Of a stretch of DNA of 7,964 nucleotides, positions 1 to 6,680 are shown piece by piece. Every line of letters begins with the position of its first letter. Position 1 is the stretch's first letter. A model generated the notes under the pieces. It was given only the letters and a program-made list of their open reading frames with translations, ran no database searches and was not told the DNA's origin. A program made the translations under genes and the position numbers. The stretch comes from Chloroflexia bacterium. Lineage in GTDB: Bacteria; Chloroflexota; Chloroflexia; QHBQ01; JADMIH01. The stretch spans positions 1 to 7,964 of the forward strand of contig JAICKM010000302.1 in assembly GCA_025927935.1 (NCBI GenBank), written 5' to 3'.

Positions 1-217
1 ACCAACACCACCTAAGACATGCTCCGCCGTGCTTGCCCCTGGTTCTGGGCCACCGCCGGGACCCCCCCAAGTCTTCGCGGATGGTCACCCCGCGGGTCCC
101 GCCGGGCCGGGGCCGGGCCACCCACGACAATGGAAAGTACCCGATCCTTGATCACCCTTTACCTGTTACTACGGCGCGGCCGGAATACACCGTGGTGGCT
201 CCGAATGGAGAAACCTC
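1..217. other. Leader region upstream of first gene; no confident gene
   Basis: No gene is supported here. One plus frame reads Thr-Asn-Thr-Thr and stops at TAA (13-15), which could be the last four codons of a gene lying before the window. Another frame is open from 2 to the TGA at 149-151, but its translation is only a Pro/Gly-rich string without a recognisable domain. Positions 95-120 are very rich in G and C and could fold, but there is no clean stem followed by T residues. I saw no convincing -35/-10 pair in front of the first gene, so its promoter may lie further upstream. Confidence 0.4.
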
Positions 218-1834
218 ATGTCGAAGCTGGGACGCCAACGACCCTTCGCAATCGTACCGCCGCCCACCCGCCCCGCCGCCGGCCGGCTCAGACTGGGCGT
301 CGCGGCACTCCTCCTGTTCGCCGGTTGGGCGGCGGCCAGCCCCCCGCGCCCGACCCCCGCCGCTACCGTTAACCACTGGGGCGTGCCCGTGCTGGCCCAC
401 TATTACATCTGGTTTGACTCCAGTTCGTGGGACCGCGCCAAGATCGATCTGCCCGCCCTCGGCGCGTACTCCAGCGACGATCCCCAGGTCATGCGCCAAC
501 AGGTAGCCTGGGCCCAGCAGGCGGGAATCGACGGCTTTATCGTCAGTTGGAAGAGCACCCCGACGCTGAACCGCCGCCTGCAACAATTGATGGAGATCGC
601 CGATGCCGCCGATTTCAAGTTGTCGATCATTTACGAGGGGCTGGACTTCAACCGTGACCCGCTGCCCTCCGCCCAGGTGGCCGCCGATTTCGACTACTTC
701 CTGGCCCACTTCGCTTCGGACAAGGCGTTCAGTATGTTCCCCAAGCCGCTGATGATCTGGTCCGGCACCTGGAAGTTCAGCCCGGACGAGGTGGCCCAGG
801 TGACAAGCACCCGCCGCGACCGGTTGACCATCCTGGCCTCCGAGAAGGGCGTTGCCGACTATCAGCGCCTGGCCGATCTGGTGGACGGCGACATGTACTA
901 CTGGTCTTCCGTAGATGCCGCGACGAACACCGGGTATCAGGCCAAACTGAACGCCATGGCCGCCGCGATCCACGCCAACAACGGCCTCTGGGTGGCGCCC
1001 GCCGCGCCCGGCTTCGACGCGCGCCTGGTGGGCGGCACCCAGACCGTGGATCGCAAGGATGGGCAAACCCTGCGCGACGAGATGACGGCGGCGATGCAAT
1101 CCTCGCCGGACGTGATCGGGCTGATTAGCTGGAACGAATTCAGCGAGAATTCGTATATTGAACCGAGCCAGAAGTATGGCCGGCGCTATCTGGACGTGCT
1201 GACCGATATCCTGAGCCACCCGCCGCCCGCGCCCATCCCGAACCCCGCGGACCGGGTGGCCGATCCGCGGGACCCGGCGGTGCGCTACTTCCCGGCGGTG
1301 GGCCACACGCTGCGCGGCGTGTTCCGCGCCTACTGGGAGCAGCACGGCGGGCTGGCCCAGTTCGGCTATCCGCTGACCGAGGAGTTCCAGGAAAGGAGTC
1401 CCACCGACGGCAAACAGTACACGGTGCAATACTTCGAGCGCAACCGCTTTGAGGCGCACCCGGAGAACGCCGGCACGCCGTATGAAGTCTTGCTGGGGCT
1501 GCTGGGCCGCACCGTCACGGCCAATCGCACGGAGGGCGCGGCGTTCGCGCTGCCGGCCAACGCCCTGCCGGGCGCGCGCTTTTTCCCGCAGACAGGGCAT
1601 ACCCTGGCTCCGCAATTCGCCGCGTTCTGGACCGAGCATGGCGGCCTGCCGGTCTACGGCTACCCGATCAGCGAAGCCTTGCAAGAACAAAGCCCGACCG
1701 ACGGCAAAACCTACCTGGTCCAGTACTTCGAGCGCAACCGCCTGGAGTACCATCCCGAACTCCCCGCGCCGTTCCGCGTCAGTCTCGGCCTGTTGGGAGT
1801 ACAGGTCTTGCAAGCCCGCGGCTGGATCCCTTAG
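218..1834 (+). CDS. Secreted GH71/99-like glycoside hydrolase with two C-terminal surface repeats
   Basis: Predicted exported glycan hydrolase of 538 residues. GGAG at 207-210, 7 nt before the ATG, supports this start. Residues about 24-41 are a hydrophobic export signal after a long basic, proline-rich N-end. Residues about 57-330 are the GH71/99-like domain, beginning PVLAHYYIWF. Its C-terminal motif W305-N-E-F-S-E-N-S-Y-I-E-P resembles the GH99 (endo-alpha-1,2-mannosidase/mannanase) active-site stretch in which two Glu are three apart; here these would be E307 and E310. Alpha-mannan as substrate is family inference only. After a Pro-rich linker come two repeats, about 356-433 and 454-531, sharing GHTL, HGGL, GYP and SPTDGK; this module is common in Chloroflexota exported proteins and may bind wall or glycan. 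The domain is about 80% identical to that of the next gene. Likely first visible gene of a three-gene unit. The CDS and export are secure; the substrate is not. Confidence 0.88.
   Translation: MSKLGRQRPFAIVPPPTRPAAGRLRLGVAALLLFAGWAAASPPRPTPAATVNHWGVPVLAHYYIWFDSSSWDRAKIDLPALGAYSSDDPQVMRQQVAWAQQAGIDGFIVSWKSTPTLNRRLQQLMEIADAADFKLSIIYEGLDFNRDPLPSAQVAADFDYFLAHFASDKAFSMFPKPLMIWSGTWKFSPDEVAQVTSTRRDRLTILASEKGVADYQRLADLVDGDMYYWSSVDAATNTGYQAKLNAMAAAIHANNGLWVAPAAPGFDARLVGGTQTVDRKDGQTLRDEMTAAMQSSPDVIGLISWNEFSENSYIEPSQKYGRRYLDVLTDILSHPPPAPIPNPADRVADPRDPAVRYFPAVGHTLRGVFRAYWEQHGGLAQFGYPLTEEFQERSPTDGKQYTVQYFERNRFEAHPENAGTPYEVLLGLLGRTVTANRTEGAAFALPANALPGARFFPQTGHTLAPQFAAFWTEHGGLPVYGYPISEALQEQSPTDGKTYLVQYFERNRLEYHPELPAPFRVSLGLLGVQVLQARGWIP
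1283..1810 (+). repeat. Two protein-level tandem repeats at the C-terminus of the first hydrolase
   Basis: Two copies of a module of about 78 residues encoded at about 1283-1516 and 1577-1810. Shared positions include R-[YF]-F-P, GHTL, [YF]W-x2-HGGL, GYP, SPTDGK, VQYFERNR, HPE and LGLLG; I judge them to be more than half identical. The GYP-x-[ST]-E segment recalls LGFP-type wall-binding repeats, but this similarity is slight. The copies are separated by about 20 residues. The paralogue just downstream lacks them entirely. Confidence 0.8.
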
Positions 1835-1907
1835 CGGCGGGGGATCGTCCCTCGCTTGCCTGCCCCGCGGCCCGATTTACGCCGGCCTTTGACTATCTAA
1901 GGAAACC

Positions 1908-3053
1908 ATGATGCTCCTGAAACGCTCGTTTATGTTACGCTGGTGGGGTCTGTCGATCTGGCTGTTGGGCGCCGCCCTGCTGCCCATGCCGTCCATGGCG
2001 CAAACTGGGCCGGCGCCGGCCGCGAACCCGGCCCACCCGCCGATCCCCCTGCTGGCCTATTACTACATCTGGTTCGACCCCAGCTCGTGGGATCGCGCCA
2101 AGATCGACCTGCCGCAGTTGGGGCCATATTCCAGCGACGACCCCAAAGTAATGCGCCAGCATATTGAGTGGGCCAAGGAAGCCGGGATCGGCGGCTTTAT
2201 CGTCAGTTGGAAAAGCACGCCCACGCTGAATCGCCGCCTGCAACAACTGATGGAAATCGCCGATGCCGCCGACTTCAAGCTGGCGATGATCTACGAGGGG
2301 CTGGACTTCCAGCGCAACCCGCTACCCGTCGCCCAGGTCGATTCCGATTTCGACTACTTCCTGACCCACTTCGCTTCAGACAAGGCGTTCAGCATCTTCA
2401 GCAAACCGCTGGCGATCTGGTCGGGCACCTGGAAGTTCACGCCCGACGAGATCAAGCAGGTGACGAGCACGCGGCGCGACCGGCTGACCATCCTCGCCAC
2501 GGAGAAAAACGTCGCCGATTATCAGCGCATCGCCAGTCTCGTCGATGGGGACGCCTACTACTGGTCGTCGGTTAACCCGGATACCTACCCTAACTACGGG
2601 AACAAGCTCAACGACATGGCAAACGCGATCCACGCGCGCAGCGGCCTCTGGATTGCCCCCGCCGCGCCCGGCTTCGATGCCCGATTGGTCGGCGGCACCC
2701 AGACCGTGGACCGCAAGGACGGCGCGACCCTGCGGCTGCAACTGAGTACGGCGTTCGCGGCTTCGCCCGACGCGGTCGGGTTGATCAGTTGGAACGAATT
2801 CAGCGAGAACTCCTATATCGAACCCAGCCAGAAGTATGGCCGGCGCTATCTCGATGTCTTACGCGATACCCAGACGACGGTCACGCCGAACGTCGAGAAC
2901 CTCGATTCCAGCGCGCCCGGCGATATCCAGCCGCGCATCGACACGTTGCTACCGCTCGCCGCGCTGGCCGCGCTGTTGATCGGCAGCATCGGGGTTCTGG
3001 TGTGGCGGCGCTGGCGCCGAAAGGATGGCCGATCTATGTCAATGCGCTTCTGA
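1908..3053 (+). CDS. Membrane-anchored GH71/99-like glycoside hydrolase, paralogue of preceding gene
   Basis: Exported 381-residue protein. Two adjacent ATGs (1908 and 1911) follow an AAGGAAA ribosome-binding site at 1899-1905; either could be used. Residues 1-31 form a signal peptide: Lys/Arg, a hydrophobic core, then S-M-A before Q32 as a likely cleavage site. The catalytic domain follows directly (PLLAYYYIWF onward) and aligns without gaps to the preceding gene at about 80% identity, including the W295-N-E-F-S-E motif with candidate catalytic E297 and E300. After this domain the two proteins diverge completely: this one has a short Asp/Ser/Thr linker, a hydrophobic helix at about 347-366 and a basic tail (RRWRRK). 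This predicts a type I membrane protein with the enzyme outside and the C-end in the cytoplasm. It lies 73 bp after gene 1 with no obvious terminator between. Function in alpha-linked glycan cleavage is inferred from the family. Confidence 0.88.
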   Translation: MMLLKRSFMLRWWGLSIWLLGAALLPMPSMAQTGPAPAANPAHPPIPLLAYYYIWFDPSSWDRAKIDLPQLGPYSSDDPKVMRQHIEWAKEAGIGGFIVSWKSTPTLNRRLQQLMEIADAADFKLAMIYEGLDFQRNPLPVAQVDSDFDYFLTHFASDKAFSIFSKPLAIWSGTWKFTPDEIKQVTSTRRDRLTILATEKNVADYQRIASLVDGDAYYWSSVNPDTYPNYGNKLNDMANAIHARSGLWIAPAAPGFDARLVGGTQTVDRKDGATLRLQLSTAFAASPDAVGLISWNEFSENSYIEPSQKYGRRYLDVLRDTQTTVTPNVENLDSSAPGDIQPRIDTLLPLAALAALLIGSIGVLVWRRWRRKDGRSMSMRF

Positions 3054-3108
3054 GAATCCAAGTTGCCCGGTGCGCCCACCGCGGGGGCCGGGATCGCTAC
3101 CCGTTACC

Positions 3109-3116
3109 AGGAGGAG
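3109..3116 (+). promoter_or_regulatory. Ribosome-binding site that sets the start of the SLH protein gene
   Basis: AGGAGGAG lies 6 nt before the ATG at 3123. The open frame continues upstream to a TTG at 3063, but the 20 added residues would precede an otherwise normal signal peptide, and that TTG has no comparable Shine-Dalgarno sequence. The ATG start is therefore preferred. Confidence 0.85.
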
Positions 3117-3122
3117 ATCACC

Positions 3123-4556
3123 ATGCGCCCTTCATCCATCGTGTTGAGGCTCGTTCCCGCTCTGGTTCTGCTACTGGGACTGACTTCTATCCTGGGCGTC
3201 GCCGCCCAGCCCGCGGCACCGGGCGACCCCGGCCGCCCCGCGCAAGACGCGAACCTGGTGGTCAACGGCGGTTTTGAGACGGGCCAACTGAGTCCGTGGA
3301 CCGTGCCGTATCCCTCGACCGACCCGGGCGCGGGCGTCATTGTCACGAGTCCGGTCTACACCGGCAGCCATGCCTTACAGGTGATCACCAACGCGCAAGC
3401 CGGGATGCCCAGTGGCGTGGCCGGCGGGGGGAATTGCGACCCGGTGGGCCTGCGCATCCCGGTGCAACCCAATGCCACCTATAACTGGTGGGCCTGGGTC
3501 TTTATCCCGCAGGGCACGGCGCTCGACAGCGCGTATATGCGCGTGGCCTGGTATACCGCGGCGCACTGTGACGGCGGCGTGCAAATCGACTCACAGCGCA
3601 GCCACCCGGTGAGCGCCGGAACCGGCACCTGGGTGCAGACCTCGGGCGAGGCCGTCGCGCCGCCCGACGCCGGGTATGCGGAGATTCGCCTGCTGGCCGT
3701 CCCGGCGACCAACGCATCCGTCACCGTCTACTTCGACAACGTGACGCTGGTGGAAGTGCCGGCCACGCCGACCCCCACCAACACGCCGCTGCCCACGCCG
3801 ACCCCGCACGCCGGGCATTTCGAGGATGTGCCGCCGGCCAACCCCTTCTATTCCTTTATCGAGTGTATCGGCAGCCGCAACCTCATCAGCGGCTATGTCT
3901 GCGGCACCACGCCGGATGAACCGTGTGTCGGGCCGGAGGACAAGCCCTACTTCCGCCCGGCGAACAACCTGACGCGGGGCCAGGCGGCCAAGATCGTCGC
4001 CCTGGCCGCCGGCTATAGCGGGCAGCCCACCACGCAAACCTTTGAGGATGTCCCACCGGCACAGCCCTTCTACCAGTGGATCGAACAGGCGGCCGGCCAC
4101 GGGGTGATCAGCGGCTACACCTGCGGCGGGCCGGGCGAACCCTGCAATTCGCCGGGCAACCGGCCCTACTTCCGGCCCAGCGTCAACGTGACGCGCGGCC
4201 AGTTGGCGAAGATCGTCGCCAACGCGGCCCGGTTCAACGATGCCATCCCGGCCACGCAGCAGACCTTCAGCGACATCCCCAGCAGCCAGCCGTTCTGGCT
4301 GTATATCGAGCGCGTGGCCCACCACGGCGTCATCAGCGGTTATACCTGCGGCGTGGCGCCCGCCGGTCCTTGCGATAACCAGAATCGCCCCTACTTCTTG
4401 CCGGGGAATAACGTGACGCGCGGCCAGACGGCCAAGGTGGTCGCCAACGCCTTCTTCCCCAACTGCACGCCGCTCACGCCCAGCCCCACGCCCACCCGCG
4501 TCCGGGCGACGCCCACCGCAACTCCGGTGTCCGGCCCCGCGGCGGGCGGCAAGTAG
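3123..4556 (+). CDS. Surface protein: carbohydrate-binding-like domain plus three SLH repeats
   Basis: Exported 477-residue protein, probably held on the S-layer or wall. Residues 1-28 are a signal peptide ending V-A-A before Q29. Residues about 44-214 form a predicted beta-sandwich, opening NLVVNGGFETG and closing VYFDNVTLVEV, the typical edges of CBM4/9-like and related domains. A Pro/Thr linker (about 215-230) follows. Three SLH repeats start near F233, F307 and F382, each with F-x-D-[VI]-P, an I-x-GY turn and a TRGQ-x-[AV]K-[IV]V-end, the last corresponding to the TRAE motif of classical SLH domains. Each carries a Cys-containing insertion (GY-x-C-G ... P-C) before PYF-x-P. A Pro/Thr tail ends the protein. 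No catalytic domain is seen, so it may be a glycan-binding or scaffold protein. It is the last gene of the unit, 69 bp after the membrane-anchored hydrolase. Bound ligand unknown. Confidence 0.88.
   Translation: MRPSSIVLRLVPALVLLLGLTSILGVAAQPAAPGDPGRPAQDANLVVNGGFETGQLSPWTVPYPSTDPGAGVIVTSPVYTGSHALQVITNAQAGMPSGVAGGGNCDPVGLRIPVQPNATYNWWAWVFIPQGTALDSAYMRVAWYTAAHCDGGVQIDSQRSHPVSAGTGTWVQTSGEAVAPPDAGYAEIRLLAVPATNASVTVYFDNVTLVEVPATPTPTNTPLPTPTPHAGHFEDVPPANPFYSFIECIGSRNLISGYVCGTTPDEPCVGPEDKPYFRPANNLTRGQAAKIVALAAGYSGQPTTQTFEDVPPAQPFYQWIEQAAGHGVISGYTCGGPGEPCNSPGNRPYFRPSVNVTRGQLAKIVANAARFNDAIPATQQTFSDIPSSQPFWLYIERVAHHGVISGYTCGVAPAGPCDNQNRPYFLPGNNVTRGQTAKVVANAFFPNCTPLTPSPTPTRVRATPTATPVSGPAAGGK
3819..4466 (+). 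repeat. Three SLH-type repeats with paired cysteines
   Basis: Protein-level tandem repeats of about 66-75 residues beginning near 3819, 4041 and 4266. Each has F-[ES]-D-[VI]-P, PF, an ISGY turn, C-G followed by P-C, PYF-x-P, and [LV]-TRGQ. The first copy has one additional Cys (IECIG). The two cysteines of each insertion are spaced so that a local disulfide is plausible in an exported protein. Confidence 0.8.
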
Positions 4557-4570
4557 GCCAGGGCGCGGCC

Positions 4571-4610
4571 GTGACCACCGGCGAGCGGGTATGCGCCCGC
4601 CGGTGGTCAC
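4571..4610. terminator. Perfect 13-bp hairpin between convergent genes
   Basis: GTGACCACCGGCG (4571-4583) pairs perfectly with CGCCGGTGGTCAC (4598-4610) across a 14-nt loop. It begins 14 bp after the stop of the SLH gene and lies 61 bp beyond the stop of the convergent phosphatase gene. The stem is symmetrical, so it could act for both strands. No T-run follows on either side, so it is not a textbook intrinsic terminator; transcript-end stabilisation is an alternative. Confidence 0.6.
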
Positions 4611-4637
4611 GTGGCGGAGGCCGGTCGCCTTTGTAAG

Positions 4638-4656
4638 GGCCGGTTTCAAACCGGCC
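4638..4656. repeat. Short palindrome, possibly a dispersed intergenic repeat
   Basis: GGCCGGTTT (4638-4646) and AAACCGGCC (4648-4656) are perfect inverted arms around a single C; as RNA the outer 7 bp could close a 5-nt loop. Its layout (TGTAAGGG, then a GC-rich palindrome centred on TTTCAAA) resembles palindromes that I recall as repeated in intergenic regions of Chloroflexota and some other GC-rich genomes. Only one copy is in this window, so the dispersed-repeat reading is an inference. Confidence 0.45.
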
Positions 4657-4671
4657 TGCCACCCCGCCGCA

Positions 4672-5364
4672 TCACGGCGGGGGACTACTGTCCGCGGGCG
4701 CGTGCCGGCCCAGCGGCGACTCGTCATAATGGGCCAGCAGATCGGCGGGATCGTCGTAGATGGCGACGGCGCCCGCCAGGTCGGCGTCCTGGTAGCCGCC
4801 GCAGCGCACCGCGATGGTCGGGATGTCCAGTTTCGCCGCCGCCTCGACGTCATAGGGCGTGTCGCCGATCATGAGGACCTCATCGCGGGCGTAGCCCAGC
4901 CGGTCCAGGGCCGCCTGCACAATCTCCGGGTCGGGCTTCGAGCTATGCACCTGCCGGGGCGGAGGGTCGTCCTCGATCAGGTGCTCGGCGCCCGCGACTT
5001 CCAGCAAGGTGTCCATAATGTGGCCCTTGGCGGCGCTCGCCAGCACCAGGCGCAACCCGCGTTCGCGCATGTGCTGCAATAGCTCATGGGTGCAGGGAAA
5101 CGCCTCCACGTGCGGCAGATACTCGGACTCGAAGATCTTGCTATGCAGCTTGCTGAGTTGTTGCCCCTCCGGACTGGATTTCTCGATCCCCGCAGCGGCG
5201 GGCAGCAGGGTATCGCTGCCCATGCCGATCAAGGGCCGGATTGTGTCCGGCGCCATGGGATACCCGGCCTGGTGGAAGGCGGCGACCCAGGCGGCGACAT
5301 GCGCCTCATTGCTGTCGACCAGCGTGCCGTCCACATCCAGAATCACTCCGCGCAACTGCTTCAT
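4672..5364 (-). CDS. HAD-superfamily phosphatase (phosphoglycolate phosphatase-like)
   Basis: Cytoplasmic 230-residue hydrolase expected to remove phosphate from a small phosphorylated metabolite. All four HAD motifs are visible: D10-V-D-G-T (D10 nucleophile, D12 acid/base), S110 in LVLAS, K143 in SSKPDP, and G167-D168-T-P-Y-D172 for Mg2+. The helical segment between motifs I and II fits a C1-capped, subfamily I enzyme of the phosphoglycolate phosphatase/beta-phosphoglucomutase group. AGGAG at 5372-5376 on this strand, 7 nt before the ATG, supports the start; the frame extends upstream to 5556, but that part only overlaps the kinase gene. The start codon overlaps the kinase stop (ATGA), implying translational coupling. 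The C-terminal 15 residues are Pro/Ser-rich. The substrate cannot be named; the partner kinase suggests that both act on one metabolite or pathway. Confidence 0.88.
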   Translation of the reverse strand: MKQLRGVILDVDGTLVDSNEAHVAAWVAAFHQAGYPMAPDTIRPLIGMGSDTLLPAAAGIEKSSPEGQQLSKLHSKIFESEYLPHVEAFPCTHELLQHMRERGLRLVLASAAKGHIMDTLLEVAGAEHLIEDDPPPRQVHSSKPDPEIVQAALDRLGYARDEVLMIGDTPYDVEAAAKLDIPTIAVRCGGYQDADLAGAVAIYDDPADLLAHYDESPLGRHAPADSSPPP

Positions 5365-6560
5365 ACAACGACTCCTGCCCGAAAAGCGGGATGATAGGGG
5401 GCGGCATCGGCTTCCGGCGGCCAGCGGCGGCGTAATGTGGCCGCCATGGCCGCAAAGGTGGCCCCGATAGCTTCCAGATGCCCGAACTGCGCCGTCACCT
5501 GGGCGGCGAGGTCGAAGCGGATCAGGACGATTTGCTGTAGCGCCGGGATGCCCCATTCGTCGGCGCGTTCAGGCAGCACCGCCAGCGGCATGCTCCATTG
5601 ACAACGCAGCAGCGCCCAGTAAATGCACGCCTCGACCACGGCCCGGTAGAAATAGCCGTCGTCGGCGGCCTCCGGACAACCCTCGGCCAGGGCGGCCCGG
5701 TAGACTGCCTCCATGCGCAACGGGATGGCTTGCGGGCTGCGGCTCACCGAGCGGCAGGTGGGAAAGTGGATGCGGCCACAGATGCCGTCGAGCAGGGCCG
5801 GCCGGAATCCGCCTAGCTCAAAGTCGCATAAGCGCACCGTCGCGCCGGCGCATAAGCAGTTACCGGGGCAGGAGTCGCCGTGGGTGTAGGCCAGGAACGG
5901 CCCCGGCTCACGGAGAGCGGCGATCAGCGCGCCCAGTTCGGCGTCCGCGCCGCGCGGGAGACGGATATCGAGGGCGGCGGCGGTCCGGCGCAACACAGCG
6001 GCCAGCCAGCTATAGTCGTCGAACGGACTCCGGCTCATGCCGGCGCCCAACGCGGCGCGGATACGGTCGAACACCGCCTGCTTGCCGATGGTCGCGGCGT
6101 GCATGCGGCCCAGCGTCGCGGCCAGGGCGGTCATCGCTTGCTCGGCGCGCGCCGGATCATCGCCGCGCAGCAGATCGTCCAGGCTTGCCCCGTCGCCCAG
6201 GTCCTCAAGCACGATGAGGCCGGCCTGGCGGTCGCCGGCATAAAAGCGCGGCGCGGGCGGCAGGGGGCCGCCCACTGCGGTCAGGAATTGCAAGCCGGCC
6301 CAGTCGTTGAACAGCAGCCACGCCGTCCCCGCGTACTCGGTCGCATCGGGGTCGTAGCGCTGATTCGCCCGCATGCGCGCCCGCTTCACGATCACGCTGC
6401 GCGGCGCCGCCGGCGGTCCGGCGCGCACCAGGAAGCGGTGGACGTTGCCGCGCTCGTTGAGCGCCGGCCCCGGCACGAGGCGCACGGTGCCGCCCCAGGC
6501 GCGGGTCAGCGCGAATTCGGTGAGGCCGCAGGTTTCCCGGAGATACTCGGCGCTATCCAT
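5361..6560 (-). CDS. APH/choline-kinase-fold phosphotransferase
   Basis: Cytoplasmic 399-residue protein of the aminoglycoside phosphotransferase-like kinase fold, which transfers the ATP gamma-phosphate to a small-molecule hydroxyl. Visible elements: candidate ATP-binding K59 (SVIVKRA), hinge-like LIVLEDLGDG near 115-123, the catalytic H227-G-D-S-C-P-G-N motif (D229 as base, N234 as metal ligand), and metal-binding D246 in LCDFELGG. AGGAGG at 6567-6572 on this strand, 6 nt before the ATG, is a strong ribosome-binding site. The stop overlaps the start of the HAD phosphatase by 4 bp, so the two are made together. A TATAAT box at 6622-6627 may be its promoter. The fold includes choline, homoserine, fructosamine, maltose and antibiotic kinases, and the acceptor cannot be read from sequence alone. 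Antibiotic resistance is possible but unsupported; a housekeeping sugar, aminoalcohol or metabolite-repair role is equally likely. Confidence 0.85.
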   Translation of the reverse strand: MDSAEYLRETCGLTEFALTRAWGGTVRLVPGPALNERGNVHRFLVRAGPPAAPRSVIVKRARMRANQRYDPDATEYAGTAWLLFNDWAGLQFLTAVGGPLPPAPRFYAGDRQAGLIVLEDLGDGASLDDLLRGDDPARAEQAMTALAATLGRMHAATIGKQAVFDRIRAALGAGMSRSPFDDYSWLAAVLRRTAAALDIRLPRGADAELGALIAALREPGPFLAYTHGDSCPGNCLCAGATVRLCDFELGGFRPALLDGICGRIHFPTCRSVSRSPQAIPLRMEAVYRAALAEGCPEAADDGYFYRAVVEACIYWALLRCQWSMPLAVLPERADEWGIPALQQIVLIRFDLAAQVTAQFGHLEAIGATFAAMAATLRRRWPPEADAAPYHPAFRAGVVV

Positions 6561-6621
6561 GGCGATCCTCCTGCGCTGGTGGAAGATCCGATGATCGGGA
6601 GTGTCGCTTGGCCGATCCCTT

Positions 6622-6627
6622 ATTATA
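6622..6627 (-). promoter_or_regulatory. Consensus -10 box for kinase-phosphatase unit
   Basis: On the minus strand these bases read TATAAT, an exact sigma-70-type -10 box, placing transcription start near 6615, about 55 nt before the kinase ATG. No good -35 hexamer is present at 16-19 nt; the best is TTCGGA at 6652-6647 with a 19-bp spacer. Such a promoter might need an activator. Confidence 0.45.
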
Positions 6628-6629
6628 TT

Positions 6630-6680
6630 ACCGAATCGCGGGCGAATCCGAAAGTTCAGGTTGAGACGACCGAATCGCGG
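6630..6680. repeat. 12-bp direct repeat, candidate operator
   Basis: ACCGAATCGCGG occurs exactly at 6630-6641 and 6669-6680, 39 bp apart in the same orientation. A third copy of its CGAATC core is at 6643-6648, 11 bp after the first core. The core CGAATCG is dyad-like (CGA-A-TCG). The full copies fall in the spacers of a minus-strand and a plus-strand promoter candidate, as expected for binding sites of a regulator controlling both directions. Confidence 0.45.

Noticed and set aside
2..151. Possible C-terminal end of an upstream gene in the second frame
   Set aside because: The translation is a Pro/Gly-rich string with no domain; GC-rich non-coding DNA often stays open this long, and another frame offers an equally plausible stop at 13-15.
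152..1813. A 553-residue open frame on the minus strand opposite the first hydrolase
   Set aside because: It mirrors the codon pattern of a clearly recognised gene in GC-rich DNA; its translation is Arg/Gly/Val-rich without a domain, and it lacks a credible start signal.
1836..1868. Possible hairpin between the two hydrolase genes (GCGGGG with CCCCGC)
   Set aside because: A 6-bp stem with a 20-nt loop and no T-run is too weak to call a terminator; the genes are better read as co-transcribed.
3063..3122. Upstream TTG start for the SLH gene
   Set aside because: The ATG at 3123 has a strong AGGAGGAG site and begins a normal signal peptide; the longer start would bury that signal.
3591..4853. 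A 420-residue minus-strand open frame opposite the SLH gene, running into the phosphatase
   Set aside because: It overlaps two well-supported genes and crosses the 13-bp hairpin; the Arg-rich, low-complexity translation looks like an antisense shadow.
5365..5556. N-terminal extension of the HAD phosphatase
   Set aside because: It lies wholly within the kinase coding region in another frame, whereas the ATG at 5364 directly precedes the DxDGT motif and has its own AGGAG site.
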